Source: Nematostella vectensis (Eukaryota > Cnidaria > Anthozoa > Actiniaria > Edwardsiidae). Taken from it: a stretch of DNA of 64,000 nucleotides. The notes beneath the pieces are model-generated. The model saw nothing but the letters and a program-made list of their open reading frames with translations, was not told the origin of the DNA and searched no databases. Where the stretch lies: NCBI RefSeq assembly GCF_932526225.1, contig NC_064036.1:9803519-9867518 (forward strand), written 5' to 3'. This document shows, piece after piece, positions 11,845 to 24,600 of this stretch (the stretch's first letter is position 1; every line of letters starts with the position of its first letter). A program made the translations under genes and the position numbers.

Positions 11845-13233
11845 TTAACATGTGGAAGGTTCTTCACCTAAATGAACCTTTAGATGAGCTTCCAAGCTAG
11901 ATGGTAGCGCGAAGAACTGTCCGCATGTATCACACTGAAGTGGTTTATGTTCTGAGTGAATTCTTAGGTGCCTTTTTAGATTTCCCACGACGTGAAAACA
12001 CTTTCCACATTCTTTACATTGGAACGGTTTTTCTCCAGAGTGGATCCGTTTATGATCTTTTAGATGCGATATGACCCTGAAGCATTTCCCACACTCATCG
12101 CAACGGTGCGGCTTTTGCTCTGGTTGTCCTGAGTGTATAATTCGGTGTTTTCTCATGTTCCCAGCCGCACGAAAACACTTTCCACATTCTTCACACTTGA
12201 AAGGTTTCTCTCCAGAATGTATCTTCAAATGATCTTTGAAATGCCAGGGCATTTTGAAGCATTTCCCACATTCATCACACTGGTATGGTCTCTGTTCTGA
12301 GTGAGTCAATAGATGTTTTTTCAGGTTTCCAGATCGGCTAAAGCACTTTCCACATTCCTTACATCGATGTGGTTTACATTGATCTGGACTTTTCCCAGTG
12401 TGAACCATTAGGTGTCGGCTTAGAGCTCCAGATTTTGCATAGCACATGTCACACTCATTACATTTGTATGGTTTTTCACCAGAATGGATCCTTTGATGGA
12501 TTTGAAGGCTTCCATAGTGTGTGTAGCACTTATCACATTCTTTACATTTATATGGTTTTTCATCATGCACCTTAAGATGTGTTTTTAGCATTTCATGTTG
12601 TGTGAATCTCATCTCACATTTACCACATTGATGTAGTTTTTGAGCTAAATGGATTTTTACATGCTCTTTTAGACTTTCTGACTGCAAAAAGCATATTCCA
12701 CAATCTTTACATTCAAATGACTTATTAGCAGAATTGGAATGTACCCATAGATGATCTTTGAGGTGTGATAGACTTTTAAAGGACTTGCCGCACTCATTAC
12801 ATGTGTGTGGTTTCAGACCTGAGTGCGCCAGAAGATGTGCTTTTAGGTGTCCCTTCCGTGCAAAACACTTCCCACACTCTTCACAGTGGAATGGTTTCTC
12901 ACCAGTGTGGAGCCTTAAATGGTTTTTAAGGTTCCAAGCTAGGGTAAAGCTCTTGTCACACTTGGGACATTGATGTGGTTTCTCTCCTGAATGAGTCAGT
13001 AGGTGGATTTTAAGGTTTCCAAATGTAGAGAAGCATTTTCCACAAACATTACAACTGTGTTCTTTTTCGTGCAGCTGTAGGTCATGAGACACTTTGTGGA
13101 CAATGCTACTCAAATCAAATAGTTCTTGCTCGGCCTTGTGTTTTGGTGTAGGTATGCTGCATTTTCCAGAGGTCTGTTCTATGTGTTTCTCCTGTTCTAG
13201 AGAAGTTGTCTGCTCTTCATTTTTGTCACCCAT
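11845..13233 (-). CDS. C2H2 zinc-finger protein with 14 tandem fingers
   Basis: A single open coding exon of 462 aa, probably a DNA-binding transcription factor acting in the nucleus. After an acidic and polar N-terminus of about 60 residues with no recognisable KRAB, BTB or SCAN domain, 14 classical C-x2-C-x12-H-x3-H fingers run to the C-terminus. Most are joined by TGEKP- or SGEKP-type linkers; fingers 5, 6 and 7 have shortened or altered linkers. Fingers near the C-terminus share the ECGKCF signature, indicating array growth by finger duplication. The ATG at 13233 lies 17 nt into an exon preceded by a TTTCTTTCAG acceptor, so a 5' UTR intron is likely, with a candidate first exon near 15.05 kb. 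Orthology cannot be assigned because polyfinger proteins evolve fast. Confidence 0.94.
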   Translation of the reverse strand: MGDKNEEQTTSLEQEKHIEQTSGKCSIPTPKHKAEQELFDLSSIVHKVSHDLQLHEKEHSCNVCGKCFSTFGNLKIHLLTHSGEKPHQCPKCDKSFTLAWNLKNHLRLHTGEKPFHCEECGKCFARKGHLKAHLLAHSGLKPHTCNECGKSFKSLSHLKDHLWVHSNSANKSFECKDCGICFLQSESLKEHVKIHLAQKLHQCGKCEMRFTQHEMLKTHLKVHDEKPYKCKECDKCYTHYGSLQIHQRIHSGEKPYKCNECDMCYAKSGALSRHLMVHTGKSPDQCKPHRCKECGKCFSRSGNLKKHLLTHSEQRPYQCDECGKCFKMPWHFKDHLKIHSGEKPFKCEECGKCFRAAGNMRKHRIIHSGQPEQKPHRCDECGKCFRVISHLKDHKRIHSGEKPFQCKECGKCFHVVGNLKRHLRIHSEHKPLQCDTCGQFFALPSSLEAHLKVHLGEEPSTC

Positions 13234-13689
13234 CTTAATTTTCTCTACCTGAAAGAAAATTGTTTTTATTTATTATTTTTGCCTGTGGTTTATAGCTCTT
13301 TTTGATAACATTAAAAGAAACTAATAAGAAAATGTCTTGTTGGTTTTCAAGAAAGATTGTGTGCTATTGCTAATTTATCTATAACATGCTTAGAGACCCA
13401 GCAGTCAATGCAGGCATCCTTAAAATAATTTTACTACCATTTGCAATGTAAATTCAGTATGAAAGCCACCAAAATATATATATATACATTATATAAATTT
13501 CTACTTTTAGAGTAATTTGAAAATTTATGCTTAAAAGGTTTTTGAGGTTTGTAATGAAAATTTGAGTTGTGCAACTGGAAACTTACAACACTAATCACAT
13601 ATATGCGCCTGTAAAAAATCATGAACCTGGTATGGGTTGTGGCTTCATTCTTACTGTATGTCATGTGATTGGTAAAGTCTCAATGATGC

Positions 13690-13902
13690 TTGAAAAATGG
13701 AAAACTTTTTGATGGAAAACTTTATTTTTTATTCGTGTTCACAAATGCTGGACCACTAAACAAAGCATTTTCTCCATCCCCACACACTGAATGGTTAACA
13801 TTCGAATTCATGTTTTTTTTTCCTGTGATACGGACGTCTTTTCTTTCATGATATAGATGTCCCAGCTGGTAAATACAATAATGCTTGGATGATGCTTGAT
13901 GG
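13690..13902 (-). repeat. Interspersed repeat copy B (inverted relative to 10.2-10.5 kb)
   Basis: Read on the minus strand this matches copy A at 10180-10515 in several ordered blocks, including CCAGCATTTGTGAACACGAA and ACCAGCTGGGACAT. It abuts the TTAA element that begins at 13903. Confidence 0.7.
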
Positions 13903-14190
13903 TTAAAGTAGCATTTGTACCAGTTTACTTCCAGTCAATTATGTAACAATCTTCAGCCACACAGGCTCCTTGAAGTCATGATTTTTAGTGGAAAACGCAA
14001 ACAATAATATTTCAATGCTGTGAACGCAGTGTGTTTCTTTGACGATGTGACTGATAATTTAGAGTGGATGGCCTGATAAACAGCGTGGATCCTTATAGAT
14101 TATTTTGTGTTTTGTTGGTTGAGGTTTTCTTTGGCCCACCAGATTATTACATAATCAACCAGAAGTAAACTAGTGCATTTGCTGCCTTAA
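13903..14190. repeat. TTAA-flanked MITE, copy 1
   Basis: Begins TTAAAGTAGCATTTGTACCA and ends GCATTTGCTGCCTTAA, forming imperfect inverted termini with TTAA at both ends. Interior blocks (GCAGTGTGT, GATTGATAATTTAGAG-GGATGGCCTG, GGTTGAGGTTT) match the second copy at 35427-35680, in the same orientation. TTAA target sites are typical of piggyBac and Kolobok DNA transposons; which family this belongs to is not shown. Confidence 0.8.
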
Positions 14191-14599
14191 TAGAGTTCTT
14201 ATCCACTTTGATGTTACAAACACTGTAAGGCCAATCAAGTAACTTTTTCTAATAGCTCTTGCTGCATTTTTTAAACTTATCTTATATGAGTCATCATGGA
14301 CATTCTCCCTGGCTCAGTCCAGGGTGGCCAAATGTATGTTCATTCATGAAAACAACAGAAAGTGCTAAATATTTTTTACACACGTCATAAACGCTGTTTT
14401 GAAGATTGCAATATATTTAATAGAAAGCTTTTGGACATACATCTATACTATGGTCACCCTGTGTCAGCTTGTAAAGCCAGCAACCAGAATCAAAAACAAC
14501 CTGCCAGTTTCATGTTTACCTTGAATAAAAAATTTATCAGATCTAGGGAACTTAGATTATTATTTCCAATAAATTCTTTGAACACAATCAGATAGTGAT

Positions 14600-15028
14600 T
14601 ACAGTAGACTTCCGCTGAGCTCGAATTTGGATAACTCGACTTACCTGTCAATTCGAACTAAGTTTGATTTCTGTTGGACTTGGTTTTAATTTTTAGTGGA
14701 TTTTTCTTTGGATAACTTTACTGGAACTCAAACCCACTGGTTGAGCTTCACGCCAAACTACTTTCCGTTTACCTTTACCCCAATTAACTTCACCTTATTT
14801 TTTACTTTACTCTAGAAATCTGGATAGCTTTTTATTCTTTTTGGTTTTTCAATATTCTTGAATCTTGGGCCACCTCGCATGACTAACCAAGGTGGACTTT
14901 ATATGCTTTACATGAAAACACGAGTAGCAAATAAATTGTTTTAGCCGAAATCTGAAAAATAGAGCCCCCGCTAGCTGGAAAGCAGTCTTGTCTCTCTTCA
15001 GAGTTCGAGTTAGCGGAGTTCTACGGTA
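14600..15028. mobile_element. Non-autonomous pogo/Tigger-like MITE
   Basis: About 428 bp bounded by TA. The left end is TACAGTAGACTTCCGCTGAG and the right end (reverse complement) is TACCGTAGAACTCCGCTAAC, both followed by CTCGAA. CAGTAGA-CTCCGC-type ends resemble terminal repeats of pogo/Tigger-class Tc1-mariner elements. No transposase ORF is present. Confidence 0.7.
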
Positions 15029-15046
15029 TGTACCAACTAACCTTTA

Positions 15047-15110
15047 CAAAGCTTCCTCGTCCGCCATTTTGATCGCTTGAGGTCTAAAATCACAACAGGG
15101 AACCCAAGTC
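15047..15110 (-). promoter_or_regulatory. Candidate first (non-coding) exon and start region of the zinc-finger gene
   Basis: On the minus strand CAAAATGGCGGACGAG, a YY1-like start-region motif common at metazoan transcription starts, is followed by an AAAG|GTTAGT donor. Spliced to the acceptor at about 13251 it would give a leader with a short upstream ORF (MADEEAL, stop). This is inference from sequence only. Confidence 0.35.
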
Positions 15111-15588
15111 CAGTCATGAGTCAAATTTGTCATGTGGGTTTCCTGTGGGTCGATATCAACAAATAAACAAAATTCACATTTCAATAAAAATAATAATTAT
15201 AAATATATAATATTTATAATTATATTTATACCTTTAATAATAAAAAAGAGTGTGGTACGCAGTACTGTCAGTTATCGTTACCCATTTGGGGTTCTTTGGA
15301 CATCTAGGAGCTCAATTAAATTAATAAATCCATGAGTTCCAAAAAGAGAGGAAAAAACAAGGTTTTTCACGAAAGGGGGGCCGGATTCATTGTCTTCTAA
15401 GGATTTCTTATATTTTTCGTTATTTTTAAAACAAATATCTGAAAATATCTGAGTGGGGCCAACCCAGTCCACCCCTAGATTCGCCCCTGTACAATATAAC
15501 AACAATATTTAGCAAGAGTTGGCCTTTATTGGGTTACACTCCAGAAAAAGGATATTCGATATACTCAACAATAAAACTCTTTTTTTTA

Positions 15589-16620
15589 TTAAGGTGGCCC
15601 GTTTCAATTCAAAAGGACTGCTTTCCCAAAAAATCACGCATTTTCAAACCGCTCCCATACAATCATTATTTACAAGATTTTTCTAATTCTTTCAATTCTT
15701 ATGAAAGGAACATCCTAGATTCGGAGTTTACTGCAATGCTAGGTGAAATCCAAACCGATTAATTGAAAGTCGAAGTTTGTAATAGTTAAATTGAATTTCA
15801 AGGATCACGCCTGTGAAATATAATGATATTTCGTTGGGCCGATCTTGCTCTAAATCGACGGTATAAGTATACAGTATAACAATTTGAATATCTCGAGATA
15901 GACGTCTTGAAGAATGATGAACATGCTGCCAATCAAATCGTTCACAGAAAGAATACCTCCATCTAAAAGTAAAAATTGATGTCCCTTCATTAAAAATGCT
16001 AGCATTTGGAGACCGTGATTTCGAGTTTTGCGCTTGGAGAAGTAAACAGCACATTTCCTTCATAATTATAATTCAAATTCATCCATTTTGATTCCTTTTA
16101 GCTTTTGGTAGACTATGTTTTGACACTTACCGCTTACTTACCTTACCTTACTTACCGCGGAGAAGTAAACAGCACATTTCCGTCATAATTATAATTCAAA
16201 TTCATCCATTTTGATTCCTTTTAGCTTTTGGTAGACTATGTTTTGACACTTACCGCTTACTTACCTTACCTTACTTACCGTTTACTTACCTTACTTACAC
16301 TTACTTACCTTACTTAATATGATCAAAACTAGGGTATAGAAAAAGCAGTTGCACCAGATTAGAGTACGGGTAATGACGGTTACTCTTCCAAACTCCCAGA
16401 AGCCAAAGAGCTATCTTTGAACTTCTGTTGTTTTGGATTTCAACTGGAATTCACAGGTTGGTGACTCTCGAGGGAATGCCGCTGTTTACCCGTGCCATAC
16501 AGAATTTGAAAGAATTAGAGAAATCGCGTAAATAATGATTGTATGGGAGGGGTTTAAAAAATGATGATGGCTTGACTTTTCGAGAAAGCAGTACTTTTTA
16601 ATGGACGCGGGCCACCTTAA
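15589..16620. mobile_element. 1-kb TTAA-flanked DNA transposon with about 118-bp inverted termini
   Basis: Starts TTAAGGTGGCCCG and ends CGGGCCACCTTAA. The inverted termini continue for about 118 bp (for example CTCCCATACAATCATTATTT on the left against its complement near 16540). There is no transposase, so it is non-autonomous. Inside, a 123-bp segment is tandemly duplicated (16036-16158 and 16159-16281), each copy ending in a CTTACCTTACTTACC microsatellite. TTAA target sites suggest a piggyBac- or Kolobok-type origin. Confidence 0.85.
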
Positions 16621-16961
16621 AAAATACAACATTGATTTAGGTTTTGGCTAGTAGCATAGCTATAAAGTGTTATTGAAAATAGGTATATATTTTACAAAAA
16701 GAGGTATGGATAAATATCTCTCTCTAATAGCCAAGGGAGGGTATTTGCACCATACAGTCATTGTCTGTTATATTGCTTTCCAAGAAAACATCAATGTTCA
16801 TATGTTGACTGTTGTTTGTATGATAGTATGGTAGTCCAGTTTTGTCCAGTATCAGGGAAGACAAAGCCAGGTCTCACATCATTGTATGGCAAACTGGATT
16901 AAGGCCATCACATCCAGATTATTGACATTACGTAACATTTCTTATGGGATGTTGGCAGTTC

Positions 16962-19757
16962 TCATGTGGGTGTCGCTGGCATCCTCGGCCCTGTGTCCTC
17001 GGCTATGGGTGCTGTGGCAGGAATATGCATGGCCTGCACTTGTAATAGTCCGGAGCCAGGGCCCTCATCCTCTTCCTGCTCTAATCTAGAAATCTCTGTC
17101 TTCAAGTTGTGTATAGTTGTTTTACTTGCTTTTAACCTTTCCTTCAATTGGCTTATTTCCTTCCCGATCTTGGATCTTGCCATTGCAATTGCTGAAGTAG
17201 TTCTCTGTTCAATCTCTGGCCCTGAAGAATAGCAAATACAGGTGAAACTATAGTCAGTTCTAGTATAAATAAAAGAAGCCATGTAACAATCAACAGTTGC
17301 TTTAGTGTTATCTTGGAAAGTTTAATAGGGCTTTATCACCTTTCCTACAGTGCGTTGCTTTCTTTTGAAAATTCTTCTTGAAAACATTTTTATGACTTTT
17401 ATGACATTCTACTACTAGGTACAGTAGCAAATATTTGACAATACTACTTAGCTGACTAAAAGTTGATGAATGTTTTCTAGTTTTACTGACATCAAAACTG
17501 TAGGCACAGTGAGCTTGCACCTATCTAACAGATATAGTACTCTATTGTAATTGTCACACATAATGCACAGATTAAGTGTGTGAAATATTTGTACAGAATT
17601 TCCATGTTTTCAAGAGTCTATGAAATTCTCCAACAAATTTAAAACTATAAATCCTTCCACTTACAATCTGATTCATGTTTCATTGGAGGGAGCTGCCTTG
17701 TGCTCAATAAACACTGATGCATCATCTGAGTTGGGTCTTGAAAAATCTAAAAGGAAAAGTACAACTAAATCTAAAGAAAGTAATAATTTAAATGATTGAT
17801 CACCATCCCTTTAATAATTATTCTTTTTCGGTACTGAAGACATCCACATCTTGACAATCCATTTTTATTACAGTAAATATATTATGTATATAAGGCATAA
17901 TGTTATGATCTTTATTCAACATGACAATATGCATGCAAGTAAGAGTCAAACAAGTTACTTGGTTTATATGCACTCATATGCCTGGATATAATACACAGTA
18001 AATATAACATTTGCTTGGGACTCACAATTTCATCATAGAACTCTGCTACTAATTGCTTTTTCCCAGATGCAAGGGCGGACTCTGTTTGGAAGAGCTTGAG
18101 TAGATGGTACAAAGTCACCTAACACAAAAACTTGAAGGTCAGACATATAGACATAGACATATTTTATTTGGCATCAAATACACAAGAATGTACATGGATG
18201 AGTCTCCAAATAGATTAATGATAAAATGATTGGTGATATTATCCTCAATTGTGTCTCTTAACAAGCCTTTCTCTTTCGGTCATGTATTCATGGACAAAAA
18301 TACAATACTAGAAATAAATACTAGAAACAGAAGTACAATACTAGTGGTAAGTGGTAAGTGATATTGGGGTACATCAGATTGTACAGGTTAATATAGTTTG
18401 ATTAGAGATACAGAAAATCTGGCATAACATCCATATCTAAAAATGTTTTGCAGTTCTCATTAGTCATGCTTTTCCCAGACTTTACAAATTTATGTAATTC
18501 AAATCAAACCTAAAACCTTAGCCAATTGTCAGAGTGTTTAAGTAAATGCTCTCCCCTGCCCCTTCATGTCATGCGCAATGTGTCAATAACAGCTATGTAG
18601 CAGCTTTAGTTGTACAACCACAGCAAATGCTGGTTGAACACTTTATTCAAATACCTACAATAACAAAAGATCACATACAGGTCTTTCTTGTGGATCCATA
18701 AAGAAGATTTTGATTGTGATTTCAAATTCTCCCCAGCCAGACTCATTGACTTCATATGGAGGCTTGGTGATGACTAAAACAGGGCAACAATTATCATCAG
18801 CATTACCTAATTACCAAATAAAGTAAAGATGTGAAACTCAAGTAATTCTGTGTCATCACTTGTGGATTATTTGAGGACTGTGGGTGGTAAAAATGAGATC
18901 CATTTGTCAAGGATGATGCACACCATTCCACTTCAATAAATGGAAGATAATTAGGCCTTGTCAATACATTTTTTAATAAATTGAAGATAATGGAAGTATA
19001 TATGAATAGAACATGGCCTAATAACAGTGATTTGTATGGGTATGCTATTGACTGTCGGCTCTGCTGGAATCAAGCTGTTACCTCTAAGAGGATTTGCGTA
19101 ACTTTCATGAAGCTTGAAATGGACTTTCTTCACATAACTTGACATATCCTGCCCGGGAAAATAATAACTTGCATACATTAATTATCGCTTTATTTGGAGA
19201 CTTCCTTTACACTAATACAATACAAAACAAAATAAAGAATACAAATTTTTGTTGATAACAATTTAAAAGAAGAGTTTGATCCAGAGCCCGTATTGAGTAG
19301 AAGTATCCTTTTAAGACGGTTTACTAATGGAAATAGCACCGATATATCACATAATTAAGCATAAAAACAACAACAATAACAACAAAAACTGCTTGCAGGA
19401 ACAACAAATCGTAAACTGCGTAAAATAAACGGCGTACAACATAACATCTTTAAAACTTATTGGCAAAAGAACGTGATGAAAGACATCCGAGCTTCAGGCG
19501 TTCTAGTACATAGCTCTACGGTCTATTTCACCTCGTTGTTGAAGGGTCGAATGTAGACTGTCCATCCATGAGTATGGCCATCAGTTTCCCTCTTTTTGCC
19601 GAAATAATGTGAAACGTTCCCATAGATAACGGGCTTTACGATCGTCACTCCCTGTAAGATCCAAAGAATGGCTTTAGTAAAGATTCAAAAGAATGTTTAA
19701 GACAAAACTTCTTTCGATACAAACTTTCACACGAGTATTGTCCCCAAAGCCCGCCAT
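16962..19757 (-). CDS. YEATS4: YEATS domain-containing protein 4 (GAS41), seven coding exons
   Basis: Nuclear acyl-lysine reader, known as a subunit of SRCAP and TIP60/NuA4 chromatin complexes. Exons on the minus strand: 19757-19725, 19651-19532, 19148-19082, 18773-18679, 18118-18026, 17746-17665 and 17221-16962. All have GT-AG borders and compatible phases, giving 249 aa. The start is ATG in an AAGATGGCGG context. The YEATS domain covers about residues 13-135: VKPVIYGN and [13 protein letters not shown], then LHESY (H65, S67, Y68) and GWGEF (W87), which line the acyl-lysine pocket in the family. [17 protein letters not shown] follows. The C-terminal coiled coil is about residues 170-215 (QLKERLKAS). 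A Pro/Ala-rich tail of roughly 30 residues after the coil makes it longer than the vertebrate protein (about 227 aa from memory). Confidence 0.97.
18130..18480. other. YEATS4 intron 4 interior, possible retroelement tail
   Basis: Intron sequence containing ATAGACATAGACATATTTTATTTGGCATC and several ATACTAGAAA-type short direct repeats, plus GTGGTAAGTGGTAAGTG. It could be the 3' end of a non-LTR element. No coding signal is visible. Confidence 0.3.
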
Positions 19758-21696
19758 CTTGTTTTTTATTGGGCGAAGCCGCTGGTTATTCTTGATGGCT
19801 AATAAAACAAAGGGTACCCAAAGATTTTGCAAGGGCATTAGGAAAAGACTTTCGTTCTTTCGTTAGAACACAAGGTAATTAATACAATGCTTTGAGACAA
19901 TTTTCAAAAATCTGTTATCCACTCATCAAAGTCACTTTGATTAAAAGCCTTAGGCTGGCCCAAAATCGAAATAAGTAAGAATTTCTATTTTTTTTACTGA
20001 TTATTATTCGTACACATTATTTTTAATTCACCTCACAAAAGGCAAATGCGAGACTAGCTCATTCAATTATTGATATAAACGCTGCGCTTGTTGATGATGA
20101 TGTTTTAAAAAAAACTGACCTCCAAAATTTGGACGTGCTCGCAAATAAACGCGACGTTTGATTCTCAATGTTTCTTTTTTATGTGGACGTATGTTCGACT
20201 CTTCATTACGGATATCGGAATATTGCATGATATAGGAAAAGTTTTCCTTATAATTTCAAGTCCATATGGTCGGCCCATCTATTGTAATTTCTTTTTCATC
20301 AAAAGGAACACTTTGGCGCAAGCAATGATTTTTTCTTTAATTACAAAATTCTGACAACAAAACAGCGTGTGGCTTGCTGTTTGTCGTCTTACATAGCCCA
20401 CTTTGAAAGGTGGCTGGACGCCTGCATGGCTTCCGCCGTTTTGTATAAGAAACATGCAAGTGGGAAGTTTCTACAAGGCGGTAATATAGAGATGGTGAAT
20501 GAAAAAAGGCTGATGAAAAGTGCCTTGTTTGTGTTATTATTAAAAGTAAAAAAAAGCAATTCAATATAATTTTTCAATTTGATATCTCCTTCAACAGCAA
20601 TATTCTCTCATTTGTTTTTCATTGAGAAAACTAGATTATTGGTCTACCAATCTGTTGACAAAATTTACTTAATGTATTACTTTACAAACGAATGTAAATT
20701 TTAAATTCAAATTTCCTTAAATGTTAGGTTTAGAGAAAAAGTAATCTAGCTCCGCCAATGATTGGTGGACGGTAATAATCATCTCTTAACTTCTAAAAGG
20801 AAATCTTCTCATCGTCACGTCGTGGGCAGATGTACGTCAGTGTTTTTAACCAAAAAAGCGTTATCTATAAGAGGTGTACATTATATTTGACTCATGATGA
20901 GTCATTTTTTAACTCTAGAATTAAACGTTCTTGCAAACTTTGACAATTCTAAAGACCAGCGAATTGTAAGGTTTACATACACTATTGATTTCTATTATTA
21001 TTCTCACTTTTATGAAATACCCCGCTTTGTTTCTTAGTGGTTTTTATTGCGCTGGAGTATAATTGGTGAGATGGTTGCATGGCAAGATGTCATTTGATTG
21101 AAAAAGTTTCCGGGAATCATCTGAAAGAAAAGAAGTGCTTGGCAGTTCTATCACAAGCGAGGCTTTCCTCCTGTACGATTAGGCAAACAATGGCAAAACT
21201 AATCAAGAAACTGCAAATCCCATTTGTGTGCTTGAATTACTCTTATCTTCCAATATGTGCCTATTGAAATATTCAGATCAGCAGGCTAGTTAAGATTTTT
21301 ATTGACGTGAATAACAAGACTTGGCGTGAAGTCGAGGCAGCGGGACAGGCAGGTGTCAGGTGGTAGGCTGTTTCCATGGTAACAACCAGGTGCCTCGGTA
21401 ATAGGACCTAGTAGTTCATTAACGAATGGTTTTATATATATTCGCCAGCTTTAGGGAATATAATAGCACACACTCGCCGAATACAAAGTAACGAAAAGAG
21501 AATTGTTATCTTGCCCCAATGGCAGTGTAGGAGTGTTGCTATGTTTACTAGAGAAGAGAACAAAGCCTTGACCTAAACTCCATTCAGCTATGCTCGCGGC
21601 CCTTTTCTCTGCCACCTTTTCGAATTTCACGAACTTTTTTCGTTGGTCGCTTACCAACACTATCTAGACATTGAAGGAATCCGCATTGCTGTTGAG
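19758..21696. other. Intergenic region between divergent YEATS4 and the orphan membrane gene
   Basis: No gene recognised. The two flanking genes are transcribed away from each other, so both promoters lie here. A TATATATA at about 21432-21440 is a possible TATA element for the plus gene, about 260 bp before its ATG. A short IR, CCGCCAATGATTGGTGGACGG, lies near 20754. Several upstream ATGs occur in the presumed leader. Confidence 0.5.
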
Positions 21697-24600
21697 ATGC
21701 GGGATTTAATGCCTTTCCTTCTTGGTAAGTACATAATACAAGCCAAGTTTTATTTTAGAAGCGATGACACCCGCTGTAGGGGACGAAATAGGATATGATT
21801 CTTAAATGTACTTTTTTGTTATGTTTCACAGTTCTAGTTTTCTCGGTTGTGCTATTGCCGATAACTTCAGCTTCTGTTCTTGGGACGTGGTTCAACTGCA
21901 GTTCTGTAAGTTTTTAGCCTGCTTTATAAACTCATTTTTGCTCCCTTCCTCGTTAAATGTACAATTTTTGTTTGGGTCGCTCTCTACAGCCTCCCTAAGC
22001 TTACATTAACACAGCTCGTCCGATTTAAAAAGACGTTATTTTATCAATCTTTATTACCCACACCGTCATCATGTGTTTAGAGAGAGGAGGTGGTTTGTCA
22101 GAAAGCAATACCGCCTTATTGCACAACAACTGACGAAAGGCTTACTTTAATGGTATTATATTTTCATAGGATAAACATAAGAAAATCCCCCTCGGTTTTT
22201 ATCAAACTCAACTTGCGTTCTTTATCCTGTTCCCATCTTTGGATCTTAAAAGCTGATTTCAGACAAACTCGAGCTTTTTTCAAAAGACATAATATAAACT
22301 TCAACAGGAAAGCACTCAAAGTGAAAATTAAACTTGAAACGGAGCAATTTATGGCTGCTTTTTGGCACGACTTTAATTACATTGAGAAAATCAGTGAAAT
22401 ATTCATGGTTATTTTAGCGGGTTTCTAGATCTTACAGGACTGAAAATGAAAAAATTCCCAGTGTCATTACATTAAATCCTTCGCATTTCTTATACTGTTA
22501 GGTTATTCGGTGATATAGAAACTTCAATGTCGGGTTTCGCCTGTTTGATAGACTACCGCAGTTTATTCGTACAAAAGCGCGAAAATATTGCCAATTGATC
22601 CTTCTCCGATGTCCAGATTCGGAGAGCAAAAGGCATCAATAATTCACAAACTCATCGGGTGACATTAAGTATTCATCACCGTGTTGTTGAAATGTTTTTA
22701 TGTGCTTTATAAAACCCAGTTTTTTTTTTTCTTTTTTGTGCAAACAAACGAGCGCTCTAAAACAAACTTTGGTCCAACGTTTGGCCTGAATCGCAAATAA
22801 ATTTGTTTTATTAAAATTATGAAATCATATAAAATTGTTTTCTAATTTCGTCCAGTCCGAATATCCGAATTTTCTTTCCTTATCCGAAAAACGTTTAAAG
22901 ATCAAGATGTTTTTTTCTATTAATGAATAAAAGGCGCGTATTTTTTTAGGGTAGTAGAATATTATTTCCATACCAAGAGCTATAGAAATAAATCTTATAA
23001 TTGCATATAATAATCAAAGTTTGAAGGTAATGATATTTTTGAATTATGGTAATACTTTAATTATAACGTTAAAGAGTATATCGAAGAACTCTACGGTATC
23101 GCTTCTTTGGTACAGAAAATAATTAATTAACAGCGTATATGGGATACGAAAACAAAAACCAATCCCAAATTACTCACTGGCTAACGATAAGAAATGTTAA
23201 ATGAAGACGATTACGATTTAAAGGTAAAGCAAAGTCGAGTTTACCTTTCAAAACCAAAGAACCAAAAGTTTTCTTAACATGAAAATTTTCAGACAGACTG
23301 CAAATATCCATTATCATTTTTGACAAGCGGACGAAAATGAAAAAACATGCATTCATTTCAATTTTTAGACCTTGTCGCCGGGATTTTATTCCGACTCGAA
23401 TGATTGAAGGAGTCTTTTAAATGCTTCCATACCCAATTTTGATTGTTTTGAGAAAACATTTTAGAAGAAGTCTAAAAAGTCTTTTCTTAAAGGGAAGGAT
23501 TGCCTCTATTTGTGACTCAAATTAATTTTTAAGTTGAATCATAACAAAGTGATCTCAAGATATAAAATCAGTAGTAGATTTATCAAAGCCTCTAATTCCA
23601 GACCACTCTTTTTGCTCGACTCCCGAACTTTTCGCTTGGAGAAATTTAAAACGGAATGAAACGGAACGAAAATGATAGTTTCCTTCATTTAGCCAAACAT
23701 TTCAGCTGAATCCCTTTAAGTGGTCAAAAATTTCCCTTACTCTACCGACGTTTGGGAATTGAGATAAAAGAGGTTTTTGACATTACGCAATTTTCGGACG
23801 ATAACCTGTCGCCCACGTTTAGATGGAACTATTCCTGGCGTAAAATGCACTTAGAATAAAGTTAGCGTATAGTTCACGATAATCCTTGATATTAAGCGTT
23901 ATCTATGTGTCGCTCAAATTCTAAAATCAATTTCCGCATGATCTCAGGTCTGTTATCCACTTCTGAGAAATTCCGCGGTCATTTGCATTGGGCAAGAACG
24001 AATACAATTTCGGAAATTGCAGGAACTATTGCAGCAAGGGTGATGAAATAAACGTTTTTTAGGCTTTTTCTCTAGCGTTTACGTGCGAGTGCTTGACATG
24101 TGTCGCATCTATTCCAGGCGTCCTGCAATGCCACACTTTCTGTCTCTCCCTGCTCCTTGACGGGATCCCTGTGTCAATGTGACGTAGCCCCCTCAGCCTC
24201 GACCACATGCAGCCTTCAGACAGTCTCTCTAGCCAATCAGACTGGCGCTGGTCTCAACACGACCCTGGGGCCGCTGTCTTGCTGCGCATGCCTGGCGAAT
24301 GAGACCGCTTGCTGCAAGATGTGTGCCGTAACGACGACATCCAGTCCTGCTACACCACAGGGTAACCACGCCATATGTGAGTTTATTGTTTGACTTACGC
24401 ACAGTTTAATACCGAAGCATGATCAGTGAAATAAAAATGAAATAAAACTTTTAGTATTTCAAACGCATCAATAAACATCGCAATAAAATATTGATATGAA
24501 GTACTCCACGCAGTTTACATAGTATGAGTTAGTGTGTAAGCACTCGTCACCGAGGATGGTCCCGGGGCCAGCGTACCCAGCGGTTCTTTTACGTCCTGAT

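Noticed and set aside
20337-20577. Minus-strand short ORF with a GTAAGA donor (MQASSHLSKWA) as an alternative YEATS4 first exon
   Set aside because: YEATS4 exon 1 at 19757-19725 already gives the correct start and phase; no supporting signal for this one.
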